Positions 23,633-37,157 of a stretch of DNA of 64,000 bases are shown here, in pieces; the stretch's first letter is position 1; the number at the start of each line of letters is the position of its first letter. Both the position numbers and the translations under genes were made by a program. The stretch spans positions 372,001 to 436,000 of the forward strand of contig NHZP01000015.1 in the NCBI GenBank assembly GCA_003313425.1, written 5' to 3'. The stretch is from Pseudopyrenochaeta lycopersici (Eukaryota > Ascomycota > Dothideomycetes > Pleosporales > Pseudopyrenochaetaceae). The notes beneath the pieces are model-generated. The model was given only the letters and a program-made list of their open reading frames with translations, did no database searches and was not told the DNA's origin.

Positions 23633-25189
23633 ATGGCGAAGCGAAAGCGCACCAGCGTGCACACAAATGCTGTAAAGAAGCAGACCACCACAATCGGGAT
23701 ACCAAGTCCGCCACATGATGCAAACTCGCTTGAGCCATCAAGTGTGCACTCAGTAATCTCGCCAGAGGAGATTGAAGTCACTGTAGAAACACTTCAAACG
23801 TTAACCGGCCATCCTGGCCTCATCAAGTCGAAGGCGTGCAAAGATTTGAGGACAGCGGTATATGACTTTCGTCAAGCATGCACAACAGGTCTGAATTCAG
23901 CTGGTGCGAATCAAAGCCCTTGATTTCATTTTGAGAAGACTAACAAAATCTGATAGAGGGTAGCAACCTTACTGCACGCATATCAGCAGCGCTCACAGAC
24001 GCGAAGTACATGGATGCGCTTATCTTGTTAGCAGAGATGCGTATCCGGAAAGATACGCCGACATTGGGCGCACTTTGTCGCTGGGTGCGCACACTTGATG
24101 TTGTATCTGGGCTCTCAATCCATGTGCAGGTGCCCAACCAGACAGTAGTGGGCCGTAATGCGCACAACGATGAGCTGATCAGAGTGCTGGACGCGATTCT
24201 CAGGGTGACTGGACCAACTGACATCACATCTCATGGGATATCTGCCGACTCAGAACCTATTGCACTGCAAGAGACATGGAATTTACGAGGTGGAAATGAA
24301 CCAACTCGACAAGTACGCCGCAGTATAGAGGATAAGAGTATCTTCGCAACTTGTTCCTCCGACCTCAAAGACCAATTCAATATTATTGAAACTACACCCG
24401 GTTTACAGCGCAAGCCTCCAAACCTGCACCCGGCTATCTTATATGCTTCCCAAGACGACACTGTGCTACTTGGCCAAGGACCCAAAACAACATGCTACAA
24501 ACATCCGATAGTGCCCGATCTGCGGCTCATCAAGGACGTGCTCTCGCCTGAAGAGTGCTCATCCATCATTGCGGCGGGAGAGACGATAGGCTTCATTCCT
24601 GATGCGCCCATGCGCCCCCAGGGTGAAGATATAAGCATCCTCGCGCATAATTTCTACTGGATCGTTGATCCGGCTTTCCACGACAAACTGTGGGATAGAG
24701 TGAAAGAATTTGTGCCGGAAGTAGTGGCAGGGAAGAAGGCCAGAGGGATAAATCGGCGGTTCAGAGTATACCGATATGTTCCTGGTGCTGAATATAGGTG
24801 TCACATTGGTTCGTATATGATCTTTCTTCATTCAACACTCTCAATGGCTAACTCATCTAGACGGCGCATGGCCCCCCTCTGGCATCTGCGCCACAACAGG
24901 AGCCTACCTTTATGATGCCTCACCGCCTGATGCGCGCCAGTCTTCCCTCTTCACATTCCTCATCTACCTTAACGACGACTTCCGCGGCGGTGAAACCACA
25001 TTTTTCATCCCAAGCGTCAAAGAGGGCGTCATCAATGCGTACCCTGTCAAGCCGATCATGGGCAGTGTCGCCGTGTTTCCGCATGGAGAGGCGCAAGGCG
25101 CGCTACTTCATGAGGGGACCGGCGTAGTAGAAGGCGCAAAGTATGTTATCCGGACCGATGTAGAGTATGATGTTGATGCGTCGGATTGA
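23633..25189 (+). CDS. 2OG-Fe(II) oxygenase of the prolyl 4-hydroxylase alpha-subunit type
   Basis: Three exons: 23633-23888, 23957-24808 and 24861-25189, with introns of 68 and 52 bp; 478 residues. The catalytic domain occupies about residues 285-478. It starts at PDLRLIKDVLSPEECSSII and contains His368-x-Asp370 (YRCHIDGAWPP, assembled across the second splice junction), the LIYLNDDFRGGETTFF strand pair, distal His453 (ALLHEGTGV) and Arg467 for 2-oxoglutarate. All core residues are present, so activity is expected. The 280-residue N-terminal region is soluble and contains a predicted helical part around SPEEIEVTVETLQTL; I do not recognise a domain in it. There is no signal peptide, which argues against an ER collagen-type hydroxylase and for a cytosolic or nuclear substrate. 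The start at 23633 is the first ATG of the frame; a TTG 21 bases upstream is not a credible start. Confidence 0.9.
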
Positions 25190-28100
25190 GTAACGTATAG
25201 GAGAGGAGTTTTGCACTTGGGAGAATGAAGTCTATTTGCCTAAATGGTGAATTTGGATGCACAAAAGTTTAATCCATGGCCTTGGTCTTCATTGCATGCA
25301 TTCACTCACTTCTTTTGGGATCTCAATACCTATTGTCTCAAAGTAGACTTTGAAAATACATCTTTGTTGCGAAGAACCTTGTCCTTGCTTTCCACATGCA
25401 AATCCAGAACCACACCGATCCCAGCTCCCACTATTCCCATCCCATCCATTCCCATTACCATTCATATCCCATCTCATCTACCCCCATACACTCAGCTTAC
25501 CACACCTACCTCCCCGCATCCAGAAAAATGTAGCACCCAAATTAGCCTAGTCCATCGGGGCGTACTTTTAACGATGCCGCTCATCAAAGTCATACACGTG
25601 GCATGATGTGAGATAAGCGCAAACGAAGCGCACTAGCACTCGACGCAGTGAGACGAGGCATAACTAATGCGCATACTCGGCATATTGTGAGTGGTGATGT
25701 TGCAGCATCTGAGGGCGGAAGGAGTATGTGATGTGTGCATGCGGACGAGTCAACACGGGGAGGAGTTGGGGATTCGCTATTGGGGGCTATACTAGATTAT
25801 ATTACGTGCTCTCGTTGTTTGCACGGCCTCTGACGTGTAGAATCATCTGAAGCGGGTAAGCTGGACGGAGAGGATTTTGGAGGCGCCAGTCAGACAACCG
25901 GCTGCTAGGGGGCTAAAGAGGTGCCTTTGTAAGAAAGTCATTATACTATTTTGGACGGTTTTGTTGGGACATCATCCCTCTTTAGCTTTATCTTGGTCAT
26001 CTGTGTTGTGCACTCGGGACCTATTTCGATATTTCCATTCCCATCTCATCGCCCAGCGCCCGCTAGAGGAATGCGTTCGCTATCGCAGATGTGGAGGCTA
26101 CTTCGGTTGGCAGCTTCTTGGAGTACGAGGGTCTATTGTGATCTGGAATTATGATGACAAGTGGAAGCGAAATTTCGCAACAAGCGCTACATCGATCAAA
26201 GATGAAAAAACGGGCGTGAAAAGCGCTCCTGACGAAGCAGGCGTTCAGGAGAGAATGATACTGCTGTCATAACTGATTCTTCCGTGTGCTAATACAAGGA
26301 TCCTTCATTATAAGCTTTGAAATCGTCGCGATGGATGCAAGAAGCTGTGGGGTATGTCTCTGCAACAAACAGGGATCCCGGATTGATCGGGGATAAGAAC
26401 GACGTCGCCTAAGGTGATCGAAATATCACTTCAGCAGTAGCTATCCGGCTGAATTTCGAGGCCCTGCCTAGCCGCTTCCGCTCTAGAATAGGCAATAGGT
26501 AGAGGGTTCCGAAGGATTCAAGCTGCCTAACACCGTCCAGCGCCACTGCGGTGCTTGGACAGAGTTCCTTTTTCATAGCAATAGAATGTAGCGAAAAGTT
26601 ACAATCCGTCAAGTATCTGTGACGCTGGTTCCATTTCGTCCTGCTCTTTTCGGGCTGCCAACAACCGCTTCTGGTTCCGGTGCACAATTCGGTAGTCTTC
26701 CAAGGTCTGATTTTGCTTAGCGCTCACAATCATTGATAATTGAAGTAGTTCTGTGTGAGAATCCGCGGTTCCCGTCAGGCCGCTTCTACACGCCGCTTAT
26801 TCTGGTGCTAAGGACCATTACATGCATGTGCCAGCCTTCTAGGAACACATTCTACTGAATGCTCATAGGCGTTAGCACTCTAAAAAAACATATCTGGATC
26901 GGTTCTAGGACATCTCTTTTGTTTGGTTGGCAGCCTTCAAAGGACTATCCATCCTCGATCCTTTTGTCACAATCCCCTCACCATCCTGCCGGTCCACCAA
27001 CCCATACATTCGTTGAACTTCTTTCACTGGTCCCATCGTTGAAATGGAAAAGATTCTTCAATTGCTTACAGGCTCAGGTATCGTTTTCTCATGGCCTTTC
27101 GTTCCCGATACGTCCACATCTAGTAGCTGATGTATGTCAATCTCTTCCCAATACCAAAGGCTTATGCATTGCGAACAACAAAACAGAGTGAGACAAGAAT
27201 GTTTAGCACTCAGGATTATAGAGATTTTTGGCGAAAAGCCTTCTTTGTGGGCAACACCGTGTGAGGTTCCGTAGGGATTGGCCGGTGAAGTCCTATGAAG
27301 GCTCCGTTGCGAATGCCTCAGAGCTCTTTATATAAGAAGCATGGAAGTATTCTTAATTGCCTTACAAGACTCGATGCGTGAATGGTACTAGAATGGTTTG
27401 ACGAGTTTAAGACATCAAACTAAGCGTATATAGTTCCAAGGCTGGAACCATCTAGAGTGGGGTGTTCCGGTCAGCTCTTGGCTTCCCACGTGTTTTCAAC
27501 ACGAGGCTTGATCTACCTCGCATACCAAGCGTTGTTGTCTGTGCTCGAACTTTGCACCGTCTGGCATTTAACTCATCTGTACAGGACAGTGATATACGTG
27601 TGGAAAAGGGATACGTGGCGATTCTAGCGATTGAAATATCATGGAGTGCGCGAGAAGACCCCATATGAACAGTTAATTAGCTGCAATAATAAAGCCTGTG
27701 TAGGGAATAAATGCAAGATAGAACAAATAGAATGGAGACCAGTGCTCCCTAGCTCCGTTTGGACAGGTTGATATCACGTGAGTATCTGACTTATGATGTT
27801 TGGTGGATCCGCTAATAATGAATCAGACAGTGTTTCTGAACGAGGGTGTCCTTCGATAGCCAGAGCTTATCTTGTCGTATCACTTCACCGCCACATGATG
27901 CGCGACTTTCTTTCCGCCAGCCTGCCTGACCGTGCGAACAGTCGTTGGCGCATGAACATTCTGTGTAACACGAGTCCTCCAGGTTGGGCCCACCTTGTCG
28001 GATCATGTGTCCACGTTTCAAAACGACGCTATGGACACGATGTAGTCGGATGACGAATAGCAGATGGGATAAGCTAAGCTGATGCCTACTTACCCGCAGC

Positions 28101-29100
28101 GGGGACCGCGGATGTGGGAAGGAGTCTGGGGTGGGCTAGGCAATCGTGTAGGCTAAGCTAGGGTGGGGCCAAGCAAGCGCTGCGCCCTTGTTGTGGCGAA
28201 GCTCGTACAAACTTTCATACACGCATGTGCATGACGAATTCAGGTCGTGGTGCGGTAATACGATGGGTCTGGGTGGAGAGGCGCATGCTAATGATGTATT
28301 GCGTTGCGTATAGCAGTAACAAACCAGTAAAGAAACGGGGAATCTCAAGAAAATGAAAATAGAAGGCAAACAACGCCGAGTCTGTGCCTTCCGAGACTAG
28401 GAAGTGCCCCCACCATCCTGTATGCAGTCCGAAGTCGAGAGTCTATCTAATGCAAGACTTGGAAAAGTTGTGTAACGATATCTTGAAGCGCCATACTGAA
28501 CTCTAAAACTCATAAACGAGTAAAGTAAAACAAGAACCAACGAGAGCGTTCGAAGAGAAGACCGTAAGAATATGAACAATTACAAAAGGACCGTAGTAAA
28601 GAAGCCAGAAATAGCAACCGTTCGCCAGAGTGATGCAAAGCCATGCCCAGCCTGATATGCAGTCGTAATCGAGACGTATGCTCGATTGTACCACATGATG
28701 GCTTGAAACGTACGCCGTGATCCTGAATATGCATGCTGCCTTGATAAGAGAGTCGAATTATCGAGTCGAATTAACCTCAAACGCCGCCTACCCGGGGTAT
28801 TGTGTGTGGTGCGCCCAGTACCGGAGTATGAAGGCCCGAAAGAGACGCCGCAATCGACGCCGTATGGGATGTTGGGGATCGACAGAAAATAAATCTAGAG
28901 TGAAAACGAGCCAAGTGGAGTTTGCGCGTCGCGCGAGGCAGACTTGCTATTGAGTGGTGTAGAGGTTGGTGCGACACCAAATACGGTTAGTGCCGGACAG
29001 ATCATGCGCACGTTGAGTGGATCACCCGACGCCCATCCTTGCCCATCATGCATTTCCGTCCATGCTTTCCAGAGCACGGTATTCTTGAAAGTTTTTCATC
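25190..29100. other. Gene-poor region, about 3.9 kb
   Basis: No open frame here shows a recognisable family or a supported splice structure. A frame at about 25877-26272 is open for 131 codons but has no ATG near its start. A frame at 28136-28369 (minus) begins with a hydrophobic stretch but is only 77 codons. Around 25410-25500 there is a pyrimidine-rich run built from CCCAT/CCATT-like words. The region may be promoter, relict or heterochromatin-like DNA; I cannot say which. Confidence 0.45.
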
Positions 29101-31375
29101 CTACACCCTCGTAGTATGTTCGCCATACTGCTGATAGGCATTGCTTGCTGGCATCTGACTTAGTTCGGGTGCGACGTCTGAGCGTTGCATGTGCAGTGTC
29201 TGGGCGGCAGCTGGTAAGCCTGTTGTTGCAGAAGCGTTGAGATAACCGTAGTCCCAAGACCCTCGCCCTCCTTGCGAAAGTGTACTTGGGTATTGTGACA
29301 TTTGGTGAGCTGAAGCGCCCCATTGAGTCATGCCTTGCCCTGAAGGTGTCCTCTGAGAAACTGACAACCCATGTCCTGCTGATCCATCAAGACCTGCTGA
29401 TATCTTCAAATGGGGGGAAAGACTCGATGAGGTCATATGGGGTGTGTACCCAGTCGAGGCGGTAGAGGCAGCAACCGATTGCGGGGAAGTATTCCGATGA
29501 GCATCCAGTGCTGCCTGCGACATGGCGCTAGGGACATACGTCGATGTCGATGCGATGGGAAGGGACCCGATTCCAGCAGTCGAAGAATAGCTTGCGGACT
29601 GTGAAACATTAGTTTCCTGTGTTGCTGCATATGAGGGCAACCTACATATTTGCTGATGATTTTCTTCAGTGCATGGGAAAGAATCTTCCATGGGAAAACC
29701 TTGACGTCCTTCTCAATGTTGCGCGGCTTCGGATTTGGAAATCCCATGATGACTTTGAAAAACTCCTCACTGTCTGGCTTAGCTTTCGACACTGTAAGAG
29801 GACGAAATCCTTCGAGATTGCGACGGATCCTGTTCTTTTCCTCCACTGTAAACCGGACATTCACCAACTGTTCCAAGAGATAGATTGTATCCACGCTGGT
29901 AATGAAGCATTCGTCTTTTTCTTCCCACCAAATGCAGCTAACACATATACTCCGAGCTTGTCGGGCTTCAGGTGCAACGGGGGCGAATGATGTTGTAATC
30001 GTGCTGCCGTGCTGCGACCTTTTGAATTCCACGAGTCGCCTTTTCGCATCCAATTCCTCTTGCGTCCAATCATCGCTCATCTTGTCGAGATCTCCATCAA
30101 TCTTCAGAATAGCTTTGGTTTGATACATGGAATATGGGTTGAACGGTTGAGATGAAGAGGTGCTACCCGCTTGTGGAAGTGTTGTAGCTCGAACCAAGAC
30201 TGGTGCCGCAAGAGCAGAGGGCGAAGGAAGAACTGAAGCCCCGGAGGGCGTCAGGGACATCGACGCTGGGCTGCGACCAGCATGCGAAAGAGAGCTGTAG
30301 TTGCCATAGGAATGCAAACTAGGCGACATCTGCGGGAGTTTGTAGTCACCTTGAGTGATGCTCAGACCAGAGGGGACAGCGTAAAGGCCTTTCTGAGATA
30401 GCTGAGAACCATAGCTAGTCTGCTTGGTCAAATCGTACCCGCCGGTGTGTCCGTACGCACTGGGCAACGTAGAGTGAGCGGGTAACGGCGATATCTGCGC
30501 TGCTGAGTACGCTCCAGACATCGAGCGTGGCTTTGCTTGGAAGCGAAGCGAATTTGCTCTTTTTGCGGCATTGCTATCGGAGTATTCCTGGGTTTCACCA
30601 AACTCGGCTGAGTACTTTCTTTTCTTGGAGAACTCGGGAGAAGACTGATATGCGAGGTTCGGTGACATATCTGTAAAGGTGAACTTGCCAGCGTCTGTCT
30701 GGGAACGCAGATGCCCCATTTTGTCCTCTATCTGTAGCTTCAACATCATGGTCGGGTTCCACGAGTTTGTTAAAGGAAATGGAGGCACTTCAACGTTGAG
30801 GACATAGTTGTACCATTCGTCGTCGTAGTCCACCTTCTGTAGTGCGGCAACGCACTTCTTGGAGCCAAACATCAGGATAAATGTGTGTTGGTTCGTCGCG
30901 AGGTCGTAATTCGTCCGGAGCTGTAGAGAGACTGCAGATCCAGCGGTGCCTTGCGTAGGCGTAACCGGTTCGGTGATCTCCGTTTCAGTAGCTGTGTGAG
31001 AGGCGGGATGACGAGATCTTGCATCGATAAATGAGGAATCGGGTTGGTGTTCACCTGCGCCGCGTGACTCGTAAGTAGTGCTAGAGATGAATGGTACATC
31101 TGCAGTGGAAGACTCATGGGTTAGCCGCGCGGGCGCATCCGTGTATTGCGAGGCGAATGAAGGCTGTGCAACGCCTGGGTAGCTCGGAACCTGATTCGAT
31201 CTTGTGGCTTCGGCATCTGGAGAGTGGGTGGTCAGTCAACCTGGCTAGTCGTTCTCACGTGGGCCCAAACCGGGTTCATCCGACCAAACTATGGCAGCTG
31301 CCCCTCCAAACTCGTCAGATGAGCCGCAAACCACTTACCATACACATATTGTTGATTCTTGCCGTATCCAGACAT
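29101..31375 (-). CDS. medA: Medusa-type developmental transcriptional regulator (MedA/Acr1/Ren1 family)
   Basis: Exons 31375-31339, 31216-29646 and 29598-29101 give 701 residues; introns are 122 and 47 bp. The N-terminal half has a conserved strand-rich block around residue 128 (FILMFGSKKCVAALQ). The strongest match is residues 393-536, from DDWTQEELDAKRRLVEFKRSQ through ICVSCIWWEEKDECFITSVD, FTVEEKNRIRRNLEGFRPLTV and FFKVIMGFPNPKPRNIEKDV to HALKKIISKY. The last intron falls exactly after that tyrosine. The rest is Ser/Tyr/Gln-rich and disordered. In Aspergillus, Magnaporthe and Fusarium this family controls conidiophore development, adhesion and virulence; the role here is inferred. The true N-terminus is uncertain: the same frame stays open for 90 codons upstream of the chosen ATG with protein-like sequence, so another exon, possibly starting with the ATG at 31972, may exist. 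Confidence 0.85.
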
Positions 31376-34300
31376 GGACGACAATCTTGCAGCTGTCGCA
31401 GCCTGCACAGTCTGCGGCCCGCTAGTAAGGCCTTGGCTGCCCTGTGCTAGGAACTGCGCCGGTATGTCTAGATCGACGCCTACAGCGAAGGGCGCTCGAT
31501 AGCTATCAGGCTGAGCCCGAGAACTCGTTAGCAGGCAGAACTGTGTTGGGGGCGAAACGTAGGCAGCAACGGAAGGGTGCCGGGCTGAGTACCCACGGAC
31601 ACCTTGGAAGTCTGCGATATTACGAGGGTAAACGCACCTGATAGCTTAGCTCTACGGTGCAGGCCAGCTTGACGGTTGTAGAGAGATATCAGGTCGAGAG
31701 AAAAGACTTCTGTGTCTGTGTTGTTGACGGCGAGTAGATCCTGGACAGGACCTGCAGGGTATCCGCGGGAGTAGTCTGAGTTGCTTCCACAAGTATAGAG
31801 ACAATGAGCGGTTGTTGCATACAAATGGTGCGACAAGTAGGCCTGACAGGCTGCCCGAGTGGTGACGAGAGGCAGATTCGGAGACAAGTTGGGTGGGCCT
31901 TGTGACCAGCGACGTGGACAAAAGTAGCCTACCCAGAGACAGACGATCAAGGTATTCAGGAGATCGATTCATACGGGAATCAGGGGGACTTTGAGTGCTG
32001 GAGTTGAACGCGGTGAGTCCTGCTCTTTGCCCACGGCAGCTCAGACAATAACAGCTCCCTATCGACGAAACGGGGAAAGAGGAGCGTTTGCGCTGGAAGC
32101 AAGCAAGACTGATTCAGAGCAAATGCCAGGTCCTGGAAATGACAGTGAGTGACTTTGTGCGAAATGTCGCATATCACGACCCGCATTTTGATGTGACAGA
32201 TGAGATGACTTACATAGCAGACAAAGGAACAGAGACATGGACCTAGGGCTGGCCAATGTGAATGAGGCCTGGCAGCCTTGCCGTGCGGGTGGGAAAAGGA
32301 ATAGCGGGACTATGGGACTGTGACTGAAGATATTGACGACAGTTAATACCAGGTAGAGTTGGCGAGCGTAAAAGGCGACAAAGTAATCCAGGGAAGCGGG
32401 AAAGGGTAGGATTGGCTAGGGCAATATGGCGAAGGAGAGCCGGATATGCAAGGACGAAAGAGCACAGTGAGGTCTTGGGGGTTCGGATGACTCTTGGTTA
32501 TTACCGATCCCGTCAACCTGGGTAGACTAGTAGACCCTGAGTGGTGAGGCACGCCCTCGAACGGCTAGTGCTCTGGCCGTTGAGCACTACGTCGTGCAGA
32601 GCCTGACAGCTCTAAGATGGTATAAAAAGATACCAAGGGTAGGATGGAGCGGGCGGCTCTGTAAGGCGGTCGTGGATGGCGCAGCTGCGCTGGCCAGGCA
32701 GTAAGCTGAGCTGGCCGGGTGCCTATGATTGGGCCTATTGCCAAAGAGATGTGGCTGCGAGCGGTGGGTCGGACGAGACAGCTTCAGAATGCAATGCCAA
32801 AAGCAACGATTGAGCAATTCCAGATAGCGTGAGCCCAGGTGCCTGAGATGTGGAGCGGATTCTAAGACGCCTGCAATGGTAGGAGGCGCGGATGCGGAGG
32901 CCAGGGCCAAAGCTTCGAAACACAATCCGCGAGGCGTCAAATGTGGAGAAGTAGTCAATTGTGCCAGAATTGCAAAGGACGATAGACAGAGACGAGAGCG
33001 AGAGCAGTGGGAGGACAAAAGGTGACGGAGATATGACAGCAAAGGTTGACGTAGGAGCCGGGCGTAGCAAGGTGCGAATGCCCAGCGCGGCGGTGACATG
33101 AAAGATGATATACATACGGCCCAGCAGCGGCCGAGAGCATCAGCAGCATGTCTACGGCTTCTAACGCGGACATCTGTCAGGGCGGGCCATTCGCGTGGAG
33201 CCAGAGGGTGCTGTCTCCAGGGCTTCGTGGACACTGACTGGCCAGGATGACAGCAGAGGGCTGTCGATGGCAGCCAATGCACGGTAATGCTAAGCATGGC
33301 CCCATCTCAGCGCCGTCGTGATGGAGGAGCCGCAGGGAAGGGAGGCATCAGAACCCAAGTGTGGTGAGCATTGAGCATTGGCACCAACGGCCAAGCGAGT
33401 GATGGGGGACATCTATTCCTGGTGTGGCTTGCATTCAACCTTAATCATACCCCTGCCGCTGGTCTGCGTATCGCCAAAAAAGCCACCGAAAGATGCTCTC
33501 CAGGCACAGCGACCACTGCTGCCCACACCGCAGTCTGCGACTGCTTGCTTGGACGACGATGATGCGCCGGCAAAGGGAGCGCTGCCTGTCCCACCATGGC
33601 GCTCTTGTGTGCTCGACGACGTCGACGATGCCATGGCACGCAGGCAGCCGACTGCTGCCGGGCGCGCCTTCTTCTTCGTCGGTCGTTGCGCACTTCGCTC
33701 CTGCCTCGGTCGCGTCGTGTGCTTGTTGCGGCACCGCTTCGGAAGAAGCAACGACAGCCGGACGCGCCTGCTGTCGATCGAAATGAGGCTGACTGGCCGG
33801 ACATTCACCGACGGGCCCATTTGCTCCTTCCCATCCGCTTCGTCACTTTGTGGTTGGAAGAGAGATGGAGAGCTGGACCATCACCAGCTGCCTGGACGGT
33901 GCGTAGCTGCCTACAGCCCGTCCAAACAGCACCAACGCGCTCCCTTGCGCACCCAGCAGATGCCCTCAGCAGAACATGGTCAGTGTGGTAGGTCCAAGTA
34001 TTCTTAGAAAGCTGATGCCGTATCACCGACGCTACTATCCCGAATTGGCTGTCCTGGCGGTTGGCTGTGGCTGTGTATAAGCCGCCCCAAACTCCACAAG
34101 CAGAGAATTAGCACCCCAGCACAACCGCCTTAATTCGCCATTTCAAGCACCTATGGCCATTTTCTATGGCGCATTTGGCGTTTTTTGCAGAGCCAAACAG
34201 CAGCATACCAGATGGAGTCGTCTAGGCCGTCTGCACAGCGACTGGCACTCCAGCAGAGCCTGGGAATGCGACTCTACCTCGTGCTCTGCACCACAAGCAG

Positions 34301-37157
34301 GGCTGAATCTCATTTCCCGTACCCAACGACGTAGTCAATCACAAGCGTTTGCGATCCCAATCCCACCGTAGCTCCTTCGCATCTCCAGATCCTAATCCCT
34401 CCCAGCTCTGTTCCACCAGCGTTCGACAATGTCACGGGACCACAGAGCTGACCCTTCCAATACCCTCATTTTTACCCGATGGGCGTCAGAAACATGCATC
34501 TGATTTAGCATTCTGTGCAACTGGAAATCCGCGGGAAGCGCTCCTTCCAACCGCCATTCTGTGTGCCATTGACAACAAACACCACCGGACCTCCTAACCT
34601 GACATCACGTCACGACTTTACACCCACCTGCTTACATTCGGCCAAAGCCCGTGCTTGGACAGGGTGAATCATCATCTGTCGTGGTTTTCCAAACGAGATC
34701 GTCGTGCACATTGCGACGCGACGCGTCCCTGTGTGAGATGGCCCTCAGGCCAATCTATCTGGTGCGCCCAACTTTCCATTTCGACCTTTGTGCCGCTGGA
34801 ATGGCTCCAGTTCCGCACGATTGATCCGAGCTCACTGCTCTCGCCATGGCGAGAGCACCTGGAAACCTACCATGGCTTGAGGACTTGCTCGCTGCCAGGA
34901 CAACGTCTCCACGAGGAGTATGCCATGGCCCCGGGTCGTTACCCTCTCACTCTTGAAACGCGCCCGCTGGTTGACTGTCGTACATACCAAGGAGTGGTCT
35001 GCAGGTAGCCGCTCAGCAAAGCAGGGTCCCGATCACAAAAATACCGCAAAGGTTCGAAATGGAGCTCCTAATCGCAGCCTCAAACACTGGTGTCCTTCAG
35101 TCAGCATACCAAATGCCCACCATCTACAATGCATCACAGGCAATCGCTGTAGCCTGTGTAACTTTGCCAACGGGTCTTGTACCCACGGCGATCTCGGGTT
35201 GACATTCACTTTTTGGCTCGGTTACACGAAGCAAACACGGTTTCTTTTCATCGTTACATCTACTACCCCAAAAAGAGATTTACCTGCCTCAACTAGACTA
35301 GAGCTTTCTGCCAGGCACTTCCGGTCTCCGCTTGAAGTGACCCCTGCGGTAAAGCATCTACTTCGACGCTTCAAACGGTACATTAGGCCTAACATGCTGC
35401 CGACAGAAGACAATGCGACTTCTTTGCCGAAGGCACTGCAAAGCCAATATAGCTGGTGGTGCATTTATGCCCCTGAACTATCGCCAACAGCCGACTATAA
35501 CTGGGGTTGACAATCCTAGATTGCGAGCCATAGTCTCTGCAAAGGCATATGTCAAGGGTGCACAAACCGTCACAGTTTTTGTTAACCACGCTCCACCAAC
35601 AAGTCCCGCAAAGGTGGCCGATGACAAAGCAACGATAAGGCTGCTTTAGATTCCTGTCTCGGTCGAAGCCGAAGTCCCTGTGGCGGAGTTCAGCTTGCAA
35701 TTCAACCCCTCGCTGACCTGGTTGTCGGGTGGCTCTTGCAGCTTGTCACACTGCTCCTCGACTCAAGCAAGGGTAGAATCCCAGATACCCGGGTCGAGGT
35801 CGACAAAAAGTCCCATCGGAAGCACCTGTGTGGGGAAAAGGACGTTCTCTGATCATGCACCAACACGGGCAACGTGCATTGCACTAACGTAGATTCGGTC
35901 GCTAAATGAAAGCCACCAACATTGAGTGACGAAACTCCCGACAACGCAGAACGTGACACGCCACGATGCTCGGTCTACAATGATAATATACGGCCAAACT
36001 ACTTGCCACTCAGGGATCTGCTTTCAAACGCATCTAAGATACGAGACAGTCACCTGTTAATGACCGACGTACGACGTCAGATACGGCTCTGTTTCACGTA
36101 CTTGTTTGCCTTCCCTCGAACACGGCCCATCGGTGAGTTACAAACGCCTCCTTGCATTCGGCCGAATCCGGTGTGTATCACAATACAACACTTCCTGGGG
36201 GAGACTGGGATGTCTACACGTGATCATGACTGAACTCAGACTCCGCAAGCATTCCTATGTAAGCCATGAACGACTCCGAGTTCATCTACCAAACACATAG
36301 CGATAACAGTTAGACATCTTGAGTGCAAGTAGACGCATACGTCTTCAGTAAAGAATGCGGGTGTAAAAGACGGGATGATTGTCTCGCTGATCAATGCAGT
36401 CTTACCAGGGATCTGCTTTCACCCACAAATATGTAAGTGACTGACGGATGACGATGCACAAAGTTGGTATGGAAGATTGCAGGCTTCTAGAGAGAAAGGA
36501 ACAGAAAGATCAACAGAGATCTCTCACTCATGCCTCCAACAATGACCAACAAGCAACCGTGAATTCTGCAAGCATTGAAGGCCACATGACGCAAGGAGAC
36601 CGGTTATCCATTCAGAAAGATGAAGGGCCACCACACCATTGCCACTATTCATAATCAAAGGTTATTTACATGAGGAAGGCTTAGTAGCATACATATCTCT
36701 CAGAACATGCGTCGTTAGATATCGAACGGAAAATTCTAAGTTCTTTGGACAAGTGGTCTTTTGTGTGCTGTACATTCGTCTATTGGAGTTCCTTGATAAA
36801 GCAACGATCCACGTCACCGATAAGTATGATGAAGTGACAAGCATGATATGCCTCTCTCACACACCTTTTCTCCCCCTCACTGAAAAGAAGTCCATCAACT
36901 CTCATCATGATCCTACGTACTACACATATTTTCATGTCAGCATATGGTCCTACGACATAGGAGATAGCTTTCAAATCTATGTCTTGATAATTTTAAACCC
37001 TTTTCAATACAAGTTCTTTATCAGACTCACAGCGGAATATTATCGTGAATACCCCTAAGCAGGACATAAGCGTAATTAGAGCATGCAAACTATACGTTCC
37101 TTGTATTAAAAAGGTGTCTTGTGGAACCGCTTTTCATATCGCCTACATATCTCTGCT

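Noticed and set aside
25877..26272. 131-codon plus-strand open frame
   Set aside because: It has no ATG until six codons from its end and no credible upstream exon to supply one.
28136..28369. Small minus-strand frame starting with a hydrophobic stretch and containing several Cys (possible secreted effector)
   Set aside because: Only 77 codons, a poor signal-peptide cleavage region and no supporting context. I cannot separate it from chance.
32587..33297. 236-codon minus-strand open frame upstream of the Medusa gene
   Set aside because: No recognisable motif, erratic composition rich in His, Ser and Cys, and overlapping frames of similar length on the same DNA.
33378..34007. Overlapping open frames on both strands of about 100-210 codons
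   Set aside because: GC-balanced DNA with few stops in all frames. None shows a family signature or a splice-supported extension.
34920..35510. 196-codon plus-strand open frame
   Set aside because: Composition is unlike the genes in this window, with no domain and no flanking exon. Chance remains the better explanation.
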